NCBI RefSeq assembly: GCF_003070885.1
Contig: NZ_CP028913.1
Coordinates: 1,674,001 to 1,738,000, forward strand
Reading direction: 5' to 3'
DNA length: 64,000 bases
Source of the DNA: Agromyces badenianii
GTDB taxonomy: Bacteria; Actinomycetota; Actinomycetes; Actinomycetales; Microbacteriaceae
The notes under the pieces were generated by a model, which did not search any database, was not told where the DNA came from, and saw nothing but the letters and a program-made list of their open reading frames with translations. The position numbers were made by a program, and so were the translations under genes. Below, in pieces: positions 52,624 to 60,917 of this stretch (positions are counted from its first letter, which is position 1; each line of letters begins with the position of its first letter).

Positions 52624-55281
52624 CTACCCGCGGAGCGTCGAGCGCACCGCGTCGAGCGCGGCGGGGATCGCCCCGAGGTCGCTGCCGCCGCCCTGGGCGA
52701 GGTCGGGCTTGCCGCCGCCCCCGCCGCCGAGCACGTTGGCCATGGTCTTCGCGAGCGCACCGGCGTTCGCACCGGCCTCGCGGGCGGCGGGCGAGGTTGC
52801 GACGATCGCGACGGGCTTGCCGCCGACCTCCGCGGTCAGTGCCACGACGGATGCGGCATCGCCGAGCTGCGATCGCACCGCGAGCGCGAGCGATCGCAGT
52901 TCGTCGCCCGAGCCCAGCGTGCCGACCGTCTCGGCGACGAGCAGCACTTCGCCCGTGCGCACGGCCTTCGATGCGAGCGCCGGAACCCGGTCGTTCAGGG
53001 CGCGTGCCTCGAACTGCTGGATGCGCTTCTCGGCGGCCTTCAGACTCGTGACGAGTTCGCCGACGCGGTCGACGAGCTGATCGGGCCGCGTCTTCAGCGT
53101 CGAGGTGAGCTCGGAGACGAGCGCCCGCTCCGAGGCGAAGCGGCGGAACGCGTCGAGACCGACGAGCGACTCGACGCGGCGGTTCGAGGCGCCGACCGAC
53201 GACTCCCCCACGATGTTGATCATGCCGACCTCGGCGCTCGTCGACACGTGAGTGCCCGCGCAGAGTTCACGGGACCATGGGCCGCCGATGTCGACGACGC
53301 GCACGACATCGCCGTACTTCTCGCCGAAGAGCGCCATCGCGCCGAGGGACTTCGCCTCGTCGAGCGGCATCTCGCGGGTGACGACCTCGAGGTTGTCGCG
53401 GATCGCGGCGTTGGAGATCTCTTCGATCTCGCTGCGGGTCTCGGGCGAGAGCGCCGAGTTCCAGCCGTAGTCGAGTCTCAGGTACCCCGCCTTGTTGAAG
53501 GAGCCCGACTGATGCGCGTTCGGCCCGAGCACCTGGCGGAGCGCTGCGTGCACGAGGTGCGTGCCCGAGTGCGCCTGCGTGGCGCCTCGTCGGTACTCCT
53601 CGTCGACGAGCGTGGTCGCCGGCACACCGACGCCGACCTCGCCCGAGGTCACCTTCACGGTGTGGCTGATGAGGCCCTTGATGGGCTTCTGCACGTCGAG
53701 CACTTCGAGCTCGAAGCCGTCGCCGACGATGCGACCCTGATCGGGCGCCTGTCCGCCCGACTCGGCATAGAGGGAGGTCTCGGCGAGGATGACCTCTGCG
53801 GTCTGCCCCGCGGTCGCGACGGGCACCGGGCGACCGTCGACGAGCAGGCCGAGCACGGTCGACGCGGTCGTCAACTCGGAGTAGCCCGTGAAGATCGTCT
53901 CGCCCTTTGCGCGGAAGTCGGCGTACACCGAGAGGTCGGCGAGCACCTTCTTCTTCGACTTCGCATCGGCTTTCGCGCGCGAGCGCTGTTCGGTCATGAG
54001 CGTGTCGAAGGCCGCGCGATCGACGGCGAGGCCGGCTTCGTCGGCCATCTCGAGGGTGAGCTCGATCGGGAAGCCGTAGGTGTCGTGCAGGAGGAACGCC
54101 GTGTCGCCGGCGAGTTCGCCGCGGCCGGAGCCCTTCGTCTTCGTCACCGCGAGGTCGAGGATCGCGGTCCCGGCCGTGAGGGTGCGCAGGAACGTCTCCT
54201 CTTCACCGAGAGCGAGCTGCTCGATGTGGCTGTAGTCGGTCGCGACCTCGGGGTAGGCGGCCTTCATCGCATCGCGCGAGGCGGCGAAGAGCTCGCGGAA
54301 CGTCGGACCCTCGACGCCGAGCAGTCGCATCGCCCGGATGCTGCGGCGCAGGAGCCGCCGCAGGATGTATCCGCGCCCCTCGTTCGACGGGCTCACACCG
54401 TCGCTCATGAGCATGAGCGCGGAGCGGACGTGGTCGGCGATGACGCGCATGCGCACGTCGTCGTCGTGGTTCGCGCCGTAGCGGCGCCCGGAGATCTCGG
54501 CGGCGCGGTCGAGCACCGGGCGCACCTGGTCGATCTCGTACATGTTGTCGACGCCCTGCTTGATGAAGGCGACTCGCTCGAGCCCCATGCCGGTGTCGAT
54601 GTTCTTCTTCGGCAGTTCCTTCACGATGCGGAAGTCGGTCTTCGACTTCACGTCATCGATGAGGTACTGCATGAACACGAGGTTCCAGATCTCGACGTAC
54701 CGGTCGTCATCCGTCGCCGGGCCGCCGTCGGCACCGTACGCGGGGCCGCGGTCGAAGAAGATCTCGGAGCAGGGGCCCGCAGGGCCGGGCTGACCGGTGT
54801 GCCAGTAGTTCGTGTCCTTGCCGAGGCGCTGGATGCGCTCTTCGGGAAGGCCCGCGATCGACTTCCAGAGCTCGATCGCCTCGTCGTCGTCTTCGAAGAC
54901 CGTCACCCAGAGGTCGTTCGGGTCGAAACCGTAGCCGCCGCCGTCTTCAGGCGTCGTGAGCAGGTCCCACGCCATCGAGATGGCGCCCTCTTTGAAGTAG
55001 TCGCCGAACGAGAAGTTGCCACTCATCTGGAAGAACGTGCCGTGGCGCGGCGTCTTGCCGACCTCTTCGATGTCGTTCGTGCGGATGCACTTCTGCACGC
55101 TCGTCGCTCGGGGGTACGGCGCGGGCACGAGTCCGGTCAGGTACGGCACGAACGGCACCATGCCGGCGACGGTGAAGAGCAGCGTCGGGTCGTCGGACAC
55201 GAGCGAAGCCGAGGGGACGACGGTGTGTCCGCGCTCGGCGAAGAAGTCCAGCCAACGCTGGCGGATGTCGGCAGTCTGCAT
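52624..55281 (-). CDS. alaS: Alanyl-tRNA synthetase
   Basis: AlaRS charges tRNA-Ala. The 885-residue protein has the class II core (PSASLVSDDPTLLFTVAGM, FFQMSGNFSFGDYFKEGAI), the editing domain zinc ligands in SGTHLVHAALRQVLG and ELCAGTHVSTSAEVGM, and the C-terminal DHHA1 domain with GGGGGGKPDLAQGGG. Length and domain order are normal. ruvX follows closely. Confidence 0.98.
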   Translation of the reverse strand: MQTADIRQRWLDFFAERGHTVVPSASLVSDDPTLLFTVAGMVPFVPYLTGLVPAPYPRATSVQKCIRTNDIEEVGKTPRHGTFFQMSGNFSFGDYFKEGAISMAWDLLTTPEDGGGYGFDPNDLWVTVFEDDDEAIELWKSIAGLPEERIQRLGKDTNYWHTGQPGPAGPCSEIFFDRGPAYGADGGPATDDDRYVEIWNLVFMQYLIDDVKSKTDFRIVKELPKKNIDTGMGLERVAFIKQGVDNMYEIDQVRPVLDRAAEISGRRYGANHDDDVRMRVIADHVRSALMLMSDGVSPSNEGRGYILRRLLRRSIRAMRLLGVEGPTFRELFAASRDAMKAAYPEVATDYSHIEQLALGEEETFLRTLTAGTAILDLAVTKTKGSGRGELAGDTAFLLHDTYGFPIELTLEMADEAGLAVDRAAFDTLMTEQRSRAKADAKSKKKVLADLSVYADFRAKGETIFTGYSELTTASTVLGLLVDGRPVPVATAGQTAEVILAETSLYAESGGQAPDQGRIVGDGFELEVLDVQKPIKGLISHTVKVTSGEVGVGVPATTLVDEEYRRGATQAHSGTHLVHAALRQVLGPNAHQSGSFNKAGYLRLDYGWNSALSPETRSEIEEISNAAIRDNLEVVTREMPLDEAKSLGAMALFGEKYGDVVRVVDIGGPWSRELCAGTHVSTSAEVGMINIVGESSVGASNRRVESLVGLDAFRRFASERALVSELTSTLKTRPDQLVDRVGELVTSLKAAEKRIQQFEARALNDRVPALASKAVRTGEVLLVAETVGTLGSGDELRSLALAVRSQLGDAASVVALTAEVGGKPVAIVATSPAAREAGANAGALAKTMANVLGGGGGGKPDLAQGGGSDLGAIPAALDAVRSTLRG

Positions 55282-55334
55282 GGTTCCGTTCTCAGTCGTG
55301 CCCGGGGTTTCCGGGCAAGCACATCGTGGGCGGC

Positions 55335-55538
55335 TCAGAGAGTCGCGGGCGCCTCGGCCTGCTCGGCGCGGAGCTCGGCGTCACGAGCGTGGTACCCCTC
55401 GGCGATCGCGTGGCCGAAGGCCCTCGCCTTCGCGTCGACCGCGGATAAGAAGTCCCGCCCCTGCTTGGTCTGGTTGACCTGGTGCGCGACCGCGAATCCG
55501 GCCGCGACGCCGACGGTGAACCACAGAATGCTCTTCAC
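55335..55538 (-). CDS. Small single-pass membrane protein between rpsD and alaS
   Basis: A 67-residue protein with one N-terminal hydrophobic helix (SILWFTVGVAAGFAVA, residues 3-18) and a charged helical tail (KARAFGHAIAEGYHARDAEL). Small proteins of this kind often sit between rpsD and alaS in actinobacteria; no function is known. It starts at the ATG at 55538, with a clear terminator between it and rpsD and 53 bp before alaS, so it may be co-transcribed with alaS. Confidence 0.75.
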   Translation of the reverse strand: MKSILWFTVGVAAGFAVAHQVNQTKQGRDFLSAVDAKARAFGHAIAEGYHARDAELRAEQAEAPATL

Positions 55539-55636
55539 GAAGGTGCTCCTGCTCCTGATCGATGTGTCGCCGGCGCCGTGCGCTCGGCGCGCCTCGATCC
55601 AGTCTAGTGGCCGGGCCGAAGCCCTCGCCGAGTACG

Positions 55637-55672
55637 CGACAGGGGCCGCGGGAAACCCCGCGACCCCTGTCG
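55637..55672 (-). terminator. Strong terminator after rpsD
   Basis: CGACAGGGG (55637-55645) and CCCCTGTCG (55664-55672) form a 9-bp stem continuing inward through CGCGGG/CCCGCG, with a short A/T loop. It starts 13 bp past the rpsD stop. Confidence 0.75.
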
Positions 55673-55685
55673 GAACTGCTCTGCG

Positions 55686-56309
55686 TCAGCGAGCGGCGTA
55701 GTACTCGACGACCAGCTGCACGTCACAGGTCACGGGGACCTCGGCGCGCTTCGGGCGGCGGACGAGCTTCACCTGGAGCTTGTCGAGCTCGACCTCGAGG
55801 TAGCCCGGGAGCTTGGGCAGCACGTCGACGTGACCGCCGGCGGCGGCGACCTGGAAGGGCTCGGTGCCCTCGCTGCGTGCCTTCACGTGCACGAGCTGGC
55901 CCGGCTTCACGCGGAACGAGGGGCGGTCGACGAGCTGGCCGTCGACGAGGATGTGGCGGTGCACCACGAACTGGCGGGCCTGCGAGATGGTGCGGGCGAA
56001 GCCGGCGCGCAGCACGATCGCGTCGAGACGCATCTCGAGCAGCTCGACCAGGTTCTCACCGGTCAGGCCGTCGGTGCGGCGCGCCTCGTTGAACGCGATG
56101 CGCAGCTGCTTCTCGCGGATGCCGTACTGGGCGCGAAGGCGCTGCTTCTCGCGCAGACGCACGGCGTAGTCGCTGTCCTGCTTGCGCTTGGTGCGGCCGT
56201 GCTCACCGGGAGCGTACGGGCGCTTCTCCATGTAGCGGGCGGCCTTCGGGGTGAGGGCGACGCCGAGCGCACGGGAGAGGCGGGTCTTGCTACGTGACTG
56301 GTTCGACAC
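55686..56309 (-). CDS. rpsD: 30S ribosomal protein S4
   Basis: S4 nucleates 30S assembly and often represses its own synthesis. The 207-residue protein is the cysteine-poor (non-zinc) form, with RSKTRLSRALGVALTPKAAR and the S4 domain RLDAIVLRAGFARTISQARQ, HRHILVDGQLVDRPSF. The start is GTG at 56309, with AAAGGA five bases upstream. A hairpin lies in its leader. Confidence 0.97.
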   Translation of the reverse strand: MSNQSRSKTRLSRALGVALTPKAARYMEKRPYAPGEHGRTKRKQDSDYAVRLREKQRLRAQYGIREKQLRIAFNEARRTDGLTGENLVELLEMRLDAIVLRAGFARTISQARQFVVHRHILVDGQLVDRPSFRVKPGQLVHVKARSEGTEPFQVAAAGGHVDVLPKLPGYLEVELDKLQVKLVRRPKRAEVPVTCDVQLVVEYYAAR

Positions 56310-56342
56310 GAATGTCCTTTCGGAAGAATCTCAAGTGAATAG

Positions 56343-56362
56343 CCGGCGCGATCGTGCGCCGG
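56343..56362 (-). promoter_or_regulatory. Hairpin in the rpsD 5' leader
   Basis: CCGGCGC (56343-56349) and GCGCCGG (56356-56362) form a 7-bp stem with a six-base loop about 35 bases upstream of the rpsD start. It could be a target for S4 autoregulation, which is inference. Confidence 0.35.
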
Positions 56363-56470
56363 GAATCTGTGTCAGAGGGATTCGCCAAGGGTGGATCGGC
56401 TACAGATCGCACCCGTTCGCCGGTGACCCTCTCGCAGCCGCGCTCGAGGATCAGGCTTCAGGCCAACGGA

Positions 56471-56480
56471 AATGATATCA
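56471..56480 (-). promoter_or_regulatory. Possible -10 element for rpsD
   Basis: TGATATCATT on the minus strand contains TATCAT, a fair -10 hexamer, in the otherwise GC-rich rarA-rpsD gap (56310-56528). No good -35 is seen. Apart from this and the hairpin, the gap shows nothing else. Confidence 0.3.
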
Positions 56481-56528
56481 CGGGGCCGCGCCCTCGCCCA
56501 CCGGACCGAACGCTCCGGCACCGCCCGC

Positions 56529-57971
56529 TCAGCGCCCGCCCCGCACGATGCGCCGCAGCTTCGCGAGCCGCGCCGACACCTCGCGCTCGTTGCCGTGCTC
56601 GGTCGGCTGGTAGTAGACGGCGCCGCGGAGTGAATCGGGCAGGTACTCCTGCTGCACCACCCCGATCTCATCGTCGTGGGGATACTTGTAGCCCTTGCCA
56701 TGGCCGAGCCGCTTGGCGCCCGGGTAGTGGGCGTCGCGCAGGTGCTTCGGCACGCGCCCGGCCTTGCCCTCTCGCACGTCGGCGATCGCCCGGTCGATGC
56801 CGAGGTAGGCCGCGTTCGACTTGGGCGCGGTGGCGAGGTGCACGACCGCTTGCGCGAGTGGGATGCGACCCTCGGGCATGCCGATGAGTTGCACCGCCTC
56901 GGCGGCTGCCACGGCGACCCCGAGCGCGCTCGGGTCGGCGAGACCGATGTCTTCGGAGGCGAGCACGATGATGCGCCGGGCGATGAACCTGGGGTCTTCG
57001 CCCGCCTCGATCATGCGAGCGAGGTAGTGCAGCGACGCATCGACGTCGCTGCCGCGCACCGATTTGATGAACGCGCTGATGACGTCGTAGTGCTCGTCGC
57101 CGTTGCGGTCGTAGCGCAGCAGCGCCCGGTCGACCGCGCGGGCCACGATGTCGGTGGTGATCACGGGAGCAGCGGATGCCGCGGCATCCCCTTCGTCGCC
57201 GCTTGCCTCGCCCTCGTCGCTGCTCGGCTCGGCTCCGTCTTCGGTGTCGGTCACTGCCGCGTCAGTCACGACCGTCTCGGCGGCCTCGGCCGACTGGCTC
57301 GCGGCCACCGCCGCCGCCTCGAGCGCGGTGAGGGCGCGACGCGCGTCTCCGGAGGCGAGCCGGATGATGACCGCCCGCGCCTCGGGGTCGAGCGTCACCT
57401 TGCCTGCGAGACCGCGCGGGTCTGCCACTGCGCGGTCGACGAGCACGCCGAGGTCGTCGTCGGTGAGGAGTTCGAGGGTGAGCAGGAGCGAGCGCGACAG
57501 CAACGGCGAGATCACCGAGAACGAGGGGTTCTCGGTCGTCGCGGCGACGAGGATGACCCAGCCGTTCTCGACGCCCGGCAGAAGCGCGTCTTGCTGCGCC
57601 TTCGTGAAACGGTGGATCTCGTCGAGGAACAGCACCGTCGAGAGTCCGTAGAGATCTCGGCTTGCCCGCGCCTCTTCCATGACCTGGCGCACGTCGCGCA
57701 CCCCGGCGGTCACCGCCGACAGCTCGACGAACTTGCGCCCGGAGGACCGTGCGATCGCTTGGGCGAGTGTCGTCTTGCCGGTGCCGGGCGGCCCCCAGAG
57801 GATGACCGAGACCGAGCCCGACTCACCCGAACGATCGCCCGCGAGCGCCACGAGCGGGGAACCCGGTGTCAACAGGTGCCGTTGACCTGCGACCTCGTCG
57901 AGACTCGTCGGCCGCATGCGCACCGCGAGCGGGGTCGCGCCGGAACGCAGCCCCGGGCCGGAATCCACCAT
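56529..57971 (-). CDS. rarA: Replication-associated recombination protein A (RarA/MgsA)
   Basis: RarA is an AAA+ ATPase related to clamp loaders that acts at stalled replication forks. The 480-residue protein has Walker [18 protein letters not shown] (about residues 58-74), Walker [21 protein letters not shown], sensor [10 protein letters not shown] and the C-terminal tetramerisation domain with [20 protein letters not shown]. An unusual Ala/Asp/Glu-rich insert of about 40 residues (228-269) interrupts the lid region. The start is the ATG at 57971; a long upstream frame is not credible. It is divergent from the cyclophilin gene. Confidence 0.94.
   Translation of the reverse strand: MVDSGPGLRSGATPLAVRMRPTSLDEVAGQRHLLTPGSPLVALAGDRSGESGSVSVILWGPPGTGKTTLAQAIARSSGRKFVELSAVTAGVRDVRQVMEEARASRDLYGLSTVLFLDEIHRFTKAQQDALLPGVENGWVILVAATTENPSFSVISPLLSRSLLLTLELLTDDDLGVLVDRAVADPRGLAGKVTLDPEARAVIIRLASGDARRALTALEAAAVAASQSAEAAETVVTDAAVTDTEDGAEPSSDEGEASGDEGDAAASAAPVITTDIVARAVDRALLRYDRNGDEHYDVISAFIKSVRGSDVDASLHYLARMIEAGEDPRFIARRIIVLASEDIGLADPSALGVAVAAAEAVQLIGMPEGRIPLAQAVVHLATAPKSNAAYLGIDRAIADVREGKAGRVPKHLRDAHYPGAKRLGHGKGYKYPHDDEIGVVQQEYLPDSLRGAVYYQPTEHGNEREVSARLAKLRRIVRGGR
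57174..57189. repeat. 16-bp palindrome GGATGCCGCGGCATCC in rarA
   Basis: A perfect palindrome inside the rarA linker insert, identical to the core of the palindrome at 7980-8003 and to the halves of that at 7030-7077. Confidence 0.7.
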
Positions 57972-58030
57972 GGGATCCAGCGTAGTCGCGGCATCCGACA
58001 CCGGGATCGCGACCCCGACCGGTGCGGCGA

Positions 58031-58060
58031 TTGGTCTGGGCACCCGGCCTTGCGTAGAGT
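58031..58060 (+). promoter_or_regulatory. Candidate promoter for the cyclophilin gene
   Basis: TTGGTC (58031-58036) and TAGAGT (58055-58060) are separated by 18 bases, in the 120-bp divergent gap. The start would lie about 25 bases before the GTG. Confidence 0.4.
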
Positions 58061-58091
58061 CGGCTCGCAGGAGTCCCGAGAAGGAGCACGT

Positions 58092-58871
58092 GTGGTATCG
58101 AACGACCGACAGTCGCGCGAGGAACGAGCGCGCCTGCGCACCTACCAGGCACGCCAGGAAGTCCACACGCGAAAGCAGCGCCGGCGCACCAGAGACAACG
58201 GCATCGCCGTGCTCGCACTCGTCATCGTGCTGGCCCTCGCGACCGGCGCGCAGGTCCTCTACTTCGGCGGCGGACCCGGCACGCCGGAGCCCGTCGCGTC
58301 CGAGACCCCGACGCCGAGCGCCACGCCCCCCGCGGGCGAGAACCAGGGCGACGTACCGTCGGCCGATCTCGCCGAAGACCGCACGTGGAGCGGCACGCTG
58401 ACCCTCAACGAGGTCCCCCTCGGCGTCGAGCTCGACGGCGCGGCCGCCCCGCAGGCCGTCTCGAGCGAGATCAGCCTCATCCAGTCGGGCTTCTACACCG
58501 GCACGAGCTGCCACCGGCTCACGAAGGACTCCATCTGGGTGCTGCAGTGCGGCGACCCCGCCGGCGACGGTTCGGGCGGCCCGGGCTACAGCTACGGGCC
58601 GGTCGAGAACGCACCGGCCGAGGGCCTCTACCCGGCGGGCACCATCGCGATGGCGCGCACCGCCGACCCGTACAGCCATGGCAGCCAGTTCTTCATCGTC
58701 TACGAAGACACGACCCTCCCCGGCGATACCGGCGGATACTCGGTCATCGGCCGCGTCACGAGCGGGCTCGACGAACTCCGGGCGAGCATCATCGATGCGG
58801 GCACCGCCGACGGCGGCGCGGATGGCGCCCCCGCGGTGCCGACCACGATCACCTCGTTCACCGTCCAGTGA
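58092..58871 (+). CDS. Membrane-anchored cyclophilin-type peptidylprolyl isomerase
   Basis: A 259-residue protein with a basic N-terminus, one membrane helix (about residues 38-57, [20 protein letters not shown]), a Pro/Thr linker and an extracytoplasmic cyclophilin domain: [15 protein letters not shown] with the catalytic Arg, [28 protein letters not shown] and [15 protein letters not shown] is replaced by LQCGDP. It probably helps fold exported proteins. The start is GTG at 58092, preceded by GAAGGAG. It resembles the mycobacterial PpiB gene beside rel. Confidence 0.9.
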   Translation: MVSNDRQSREERARLRTYQARQEVHTRKQRRRTRDNGIAVLALVIVLALATGAQVLYFGGGPGTPEPVASETPTPSATPPAGENQGDVPSADLAEDRTWSGTLTLNEVPLGVELDGAAAPQAVSSEISLIQSGFYTGTSCHRLTKDSIWVLQCGDPAGDGSGGPGYSYGPVENAPAEGLYPAGTIAMARTADPYSHGSQFFIVYEDTTLPGDTGGYSVIGRVTSGLDELRASIIDAGTADGGADGAPAVPTTITSFTVQ

Positions 58872-58902
58872 GGGCCCGTCGCGCCTGAGGGCCCGTCGCG
58901 CC
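58869..58902 (+). repeat. Tandem 17-bp duplication over the cyclophilin stop codon
   Basis: TGAGGGCCCGTCGCGCC occurs twice in direct tandem (58869-58885 and 58886-58902). The first copy begins with the gene's TGA stop. The copies look like a recent slippage duplication. Confidence 0.85.
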
Positions 58903-58976
58903 ACTCTGCGGTGCAATAGGCTTGATGCCGTCATCGTCGCCTGCGGGCGGCATCCGACATACGACAGGGTGAGGCC

Positions 58977-60209
58977 GTGACCGATTCAGAGCAGCAACCG
59001 TGGGGCCGCGTCGACGAGACGGGCACCGTCTTCGTGCGCACGAGCGACGGCGAGCGGGCGGTCGGGCAATATCCCGACGGCTCGGCTGAAGAGGCCCTGG
59101 CCTACTTCGAGCGCAAGTACACCGATCTCGCGGGCCAGGTCGGCCTGCTCGAGCAGCGTGTCCGCCGCGGCGCACCCGCAGCGGATGTCGCGAAGGCCGT
59201 CGCCACCCTTCGATCGTCGGTCTCCAGCGCCAACGCCGTCGGTGACCTCGACTCGCTGGCACGCCGCCTCGAGGCGCTCTCGGGCACCACGAAAGAGCTG
59301 ACCGAGCAGCAGCAGGCCGAGAGCAAGGCCGCGGTCGCCGAGGCGATCGCCGAGCGCACCGCGATCGTCGAGGCCGCAGAGGCCCTCGCTGCGGGCGACC
59401 CTGCCAAGACGCAGTGGAAGCAGGCGACGGCCGAACTCGACGAACTGTTCGCGCGCTGGCAACGGCACCAGCAAGACGGCCCGCGTCTGCCGAAGAACGA
59501 GGCCAACGAACTCTGGAAGCGCTTCCGCGCTGCCCGCTCGACCATCGAGACGCACCGCAAGGCGTTCTTCGCCGAACTCGACGCGGCGCACCGCGACGTG
59601 CGAGCCCGCAAGCAGGCGCTCATCGAACGGGCCGAGGCGCTCGCCCCCCGTGGGGCCGACGCCGTCGGCGACTACCGCAACCTGCTCGACGAGTGGAAGC
59701 TGGCCGGACGTGCCGGCAAGAAGCTCGACGACGCCCTCTGGGCCAAGTTCAAGGCCGCCGGCGACGTGCTGTTCAATGCCAAGGCCGAGGTCGACGCCAT
59801 CGAAGACGAGAGCTACCGCGCGAACCTCGACGAGAAGCTCGAGCTCCTCACCGAGGCCGAGACGCTGCTCTCCGAGAAGGACCCGAAGCAGGCGCGCGCC
59901 GGCCTCAACAAGATCCAGCGCAAGTGGGACGAGATCGGCAAGGTTCCCCGCGACCAGGTGCGGGTCGTCGAAGACCGCCTGCGCAAGGTCGAGAACCACG
60001 TGAAGTCGCTCGAGGAGGAGCGCTGGCAGCGCGAAGACCCCGAGAAGAAGGCGCGCTCCGAGGGCATGCTCGGGCAGTTGCACGACGCCATCGAGAAGCT
60101 CGAAGCCGAGCTCGCCGCTGCCGAGGCCGCGGGCGACGAGCAGGCCGCGGCATCCGCTCGTGAAGCGCTCGAGGCACGCCGCGCATGGCTGAAGGCCGTC
60201 GGCGGCTGA
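58977..60209 (+). CDS. DUF349 domain-containing coiled-coil protein
   Basis: A 410-residue mostly helical protein with DUF349 repeats ([38 protein letters not shown], and [20 protein letters not shown] with [10 protein letters not shown]). It has long charged coiled-coil stretches and no signal peptide. DUF349 proteins are linked in other bacteria to stress, nucleic acid or cell-surface functions but the activity is unclear. Conserved next to rel and cyclophilin genes in actinobacteria. The start is GTG at 58977. Confidence 0.88.
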   Translation: MTDSEQQPWGRVDETGTVFVRTSDGERAVGQYPDGSAEEALAYFERKYTDLAGQVGLLEQRVRRGAPAADVAKAVATLRSSVSSANAVGDLDSLARRLEALSGTTKELTEQQQAESKAAVAEAIAERTAIVEAAEALAAGDPAKTQWKQATAELDELFARWQRHQQDGPRLPKNEANELWKRFRAARSTIETHRKAFFAELDAAHRDVRARKQALIERAEALAPRGADAVGDYRNLLDEWKLAGRAGKKLDDALWAKFKAAGDVLFNAKAEVDAIEDESYRANLDEKLELLTEAETLLSEKDPKQARAGLNKIQRKWDEIGKVPRDQVRVVEDRLRKVENHVKSLEEERWQREDPEKKARSEGMLGQLHDAIEKLEAELAAAEAAGDEQAAASAREALEARRAWLKAVGG

Positions 60210-60302
60210 TCCTCGTCCGGTGGTCGCGGACTCCCCCGCGACCACCTCGGCGCCGCGGCCGTTCTCCACAGTTCGCGTTCGAACGATCCGTCAGCGGTGT
60301 GG

Positions 60303-60917
60303 ATGCTGCAGCATGAGCTCATGGCCAAGCTCCCGAGCGTGCTCAGCATCGACGACCTTCCGCTCGCAGAACTCTGCGCCGCTCGCATCGACGGTGAACT
60401 CATCGCCCTCGACGAGGCATGGGCACCAGTCGATGAACCCGACCTGCCGGCACTCCGGGCCGCGGCGATCGCACTGCGCGCAACGCGCGCACTCGTCATC
60501 GAGCGCTACTCCGCTGCGTGGGTGCACGGGGCGCTGCCCGCTCCCCCGCCGATCGCGCAGTTCTGCGTGCCGAGAAGCTCTCGGGTCGCGGTGATCACGG
60601 CACCGCGGGTCGTCGTTCGCGAGGTGGCACTCGCCGAGATCGACATCGTCGACTTCGCGCACGCGCGCTGCACCTCGCTCGTTCGCACGGGATTCGACCT
60701 GCTCAGGGAACCCGGCCATGCAGACGCCAGACCCGAGCGAGTCGTCACCGAGCTCTGTGCAGAGCGGGCCGGGCTCTTCGACGAACTCAGAGCGCGGCTC
60801 GCGCTCGCCGCCCGCATGCCGCACCGCGCGATCGCACTCGAACGCCTCGGCCGTGTCGAGACGAGCCTGCGCGAGCGGCGCGAGACGATCGCGGCTCAGC
60901 CGTCGCTGACGCGGTAG
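60303..60917 (+). CDS. AbiEi-like (type IV antitoxin-family) protein, orphan
   Basis: A 204-residue protein. The segment ATRALVIERYSAAWVHGAL resembles the transcriptional-regulator core of AbiEi-type antitoxins, followed by VITAPRVVVREVALAEIDI and a helical Arg-rich C-terminus. No winged-helix N-terminus is seen, and no AbiEii toxin gene lies nearby. Similar proteins often sit between DUF349 and rel genes in Microbacteriaceae, from memory and not checked. The start is uncertain: GTG at 60297, ATG at 60303 or ATG at 60321, none with a strong ribosome binding site. Its last 22 bases overlap the end of rel on the opposite strand. Confidence 0.5.
   Translation: MLQHELMAKLPSVLSIDDLPLAELCAARIDGELIALDEAWAPVDEPDLPALRAAAIALRATRALVIERYSAAWVHGALPAPPPIAQFCVPRSSRVAVITAPRVVVREVALAEIDIVDFAHARCTSLVRTGFDLLREPGHADARPERVVTELCAERAGLFDELRARLALAARMPHRAIALERLGRVETSLRERRETIAAQPSLTR

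Noticed and set aside
52348..55701. Long plus-strand frame opposite alaS
   Set aside because: Mirror frame of alaS, with no family motifs.
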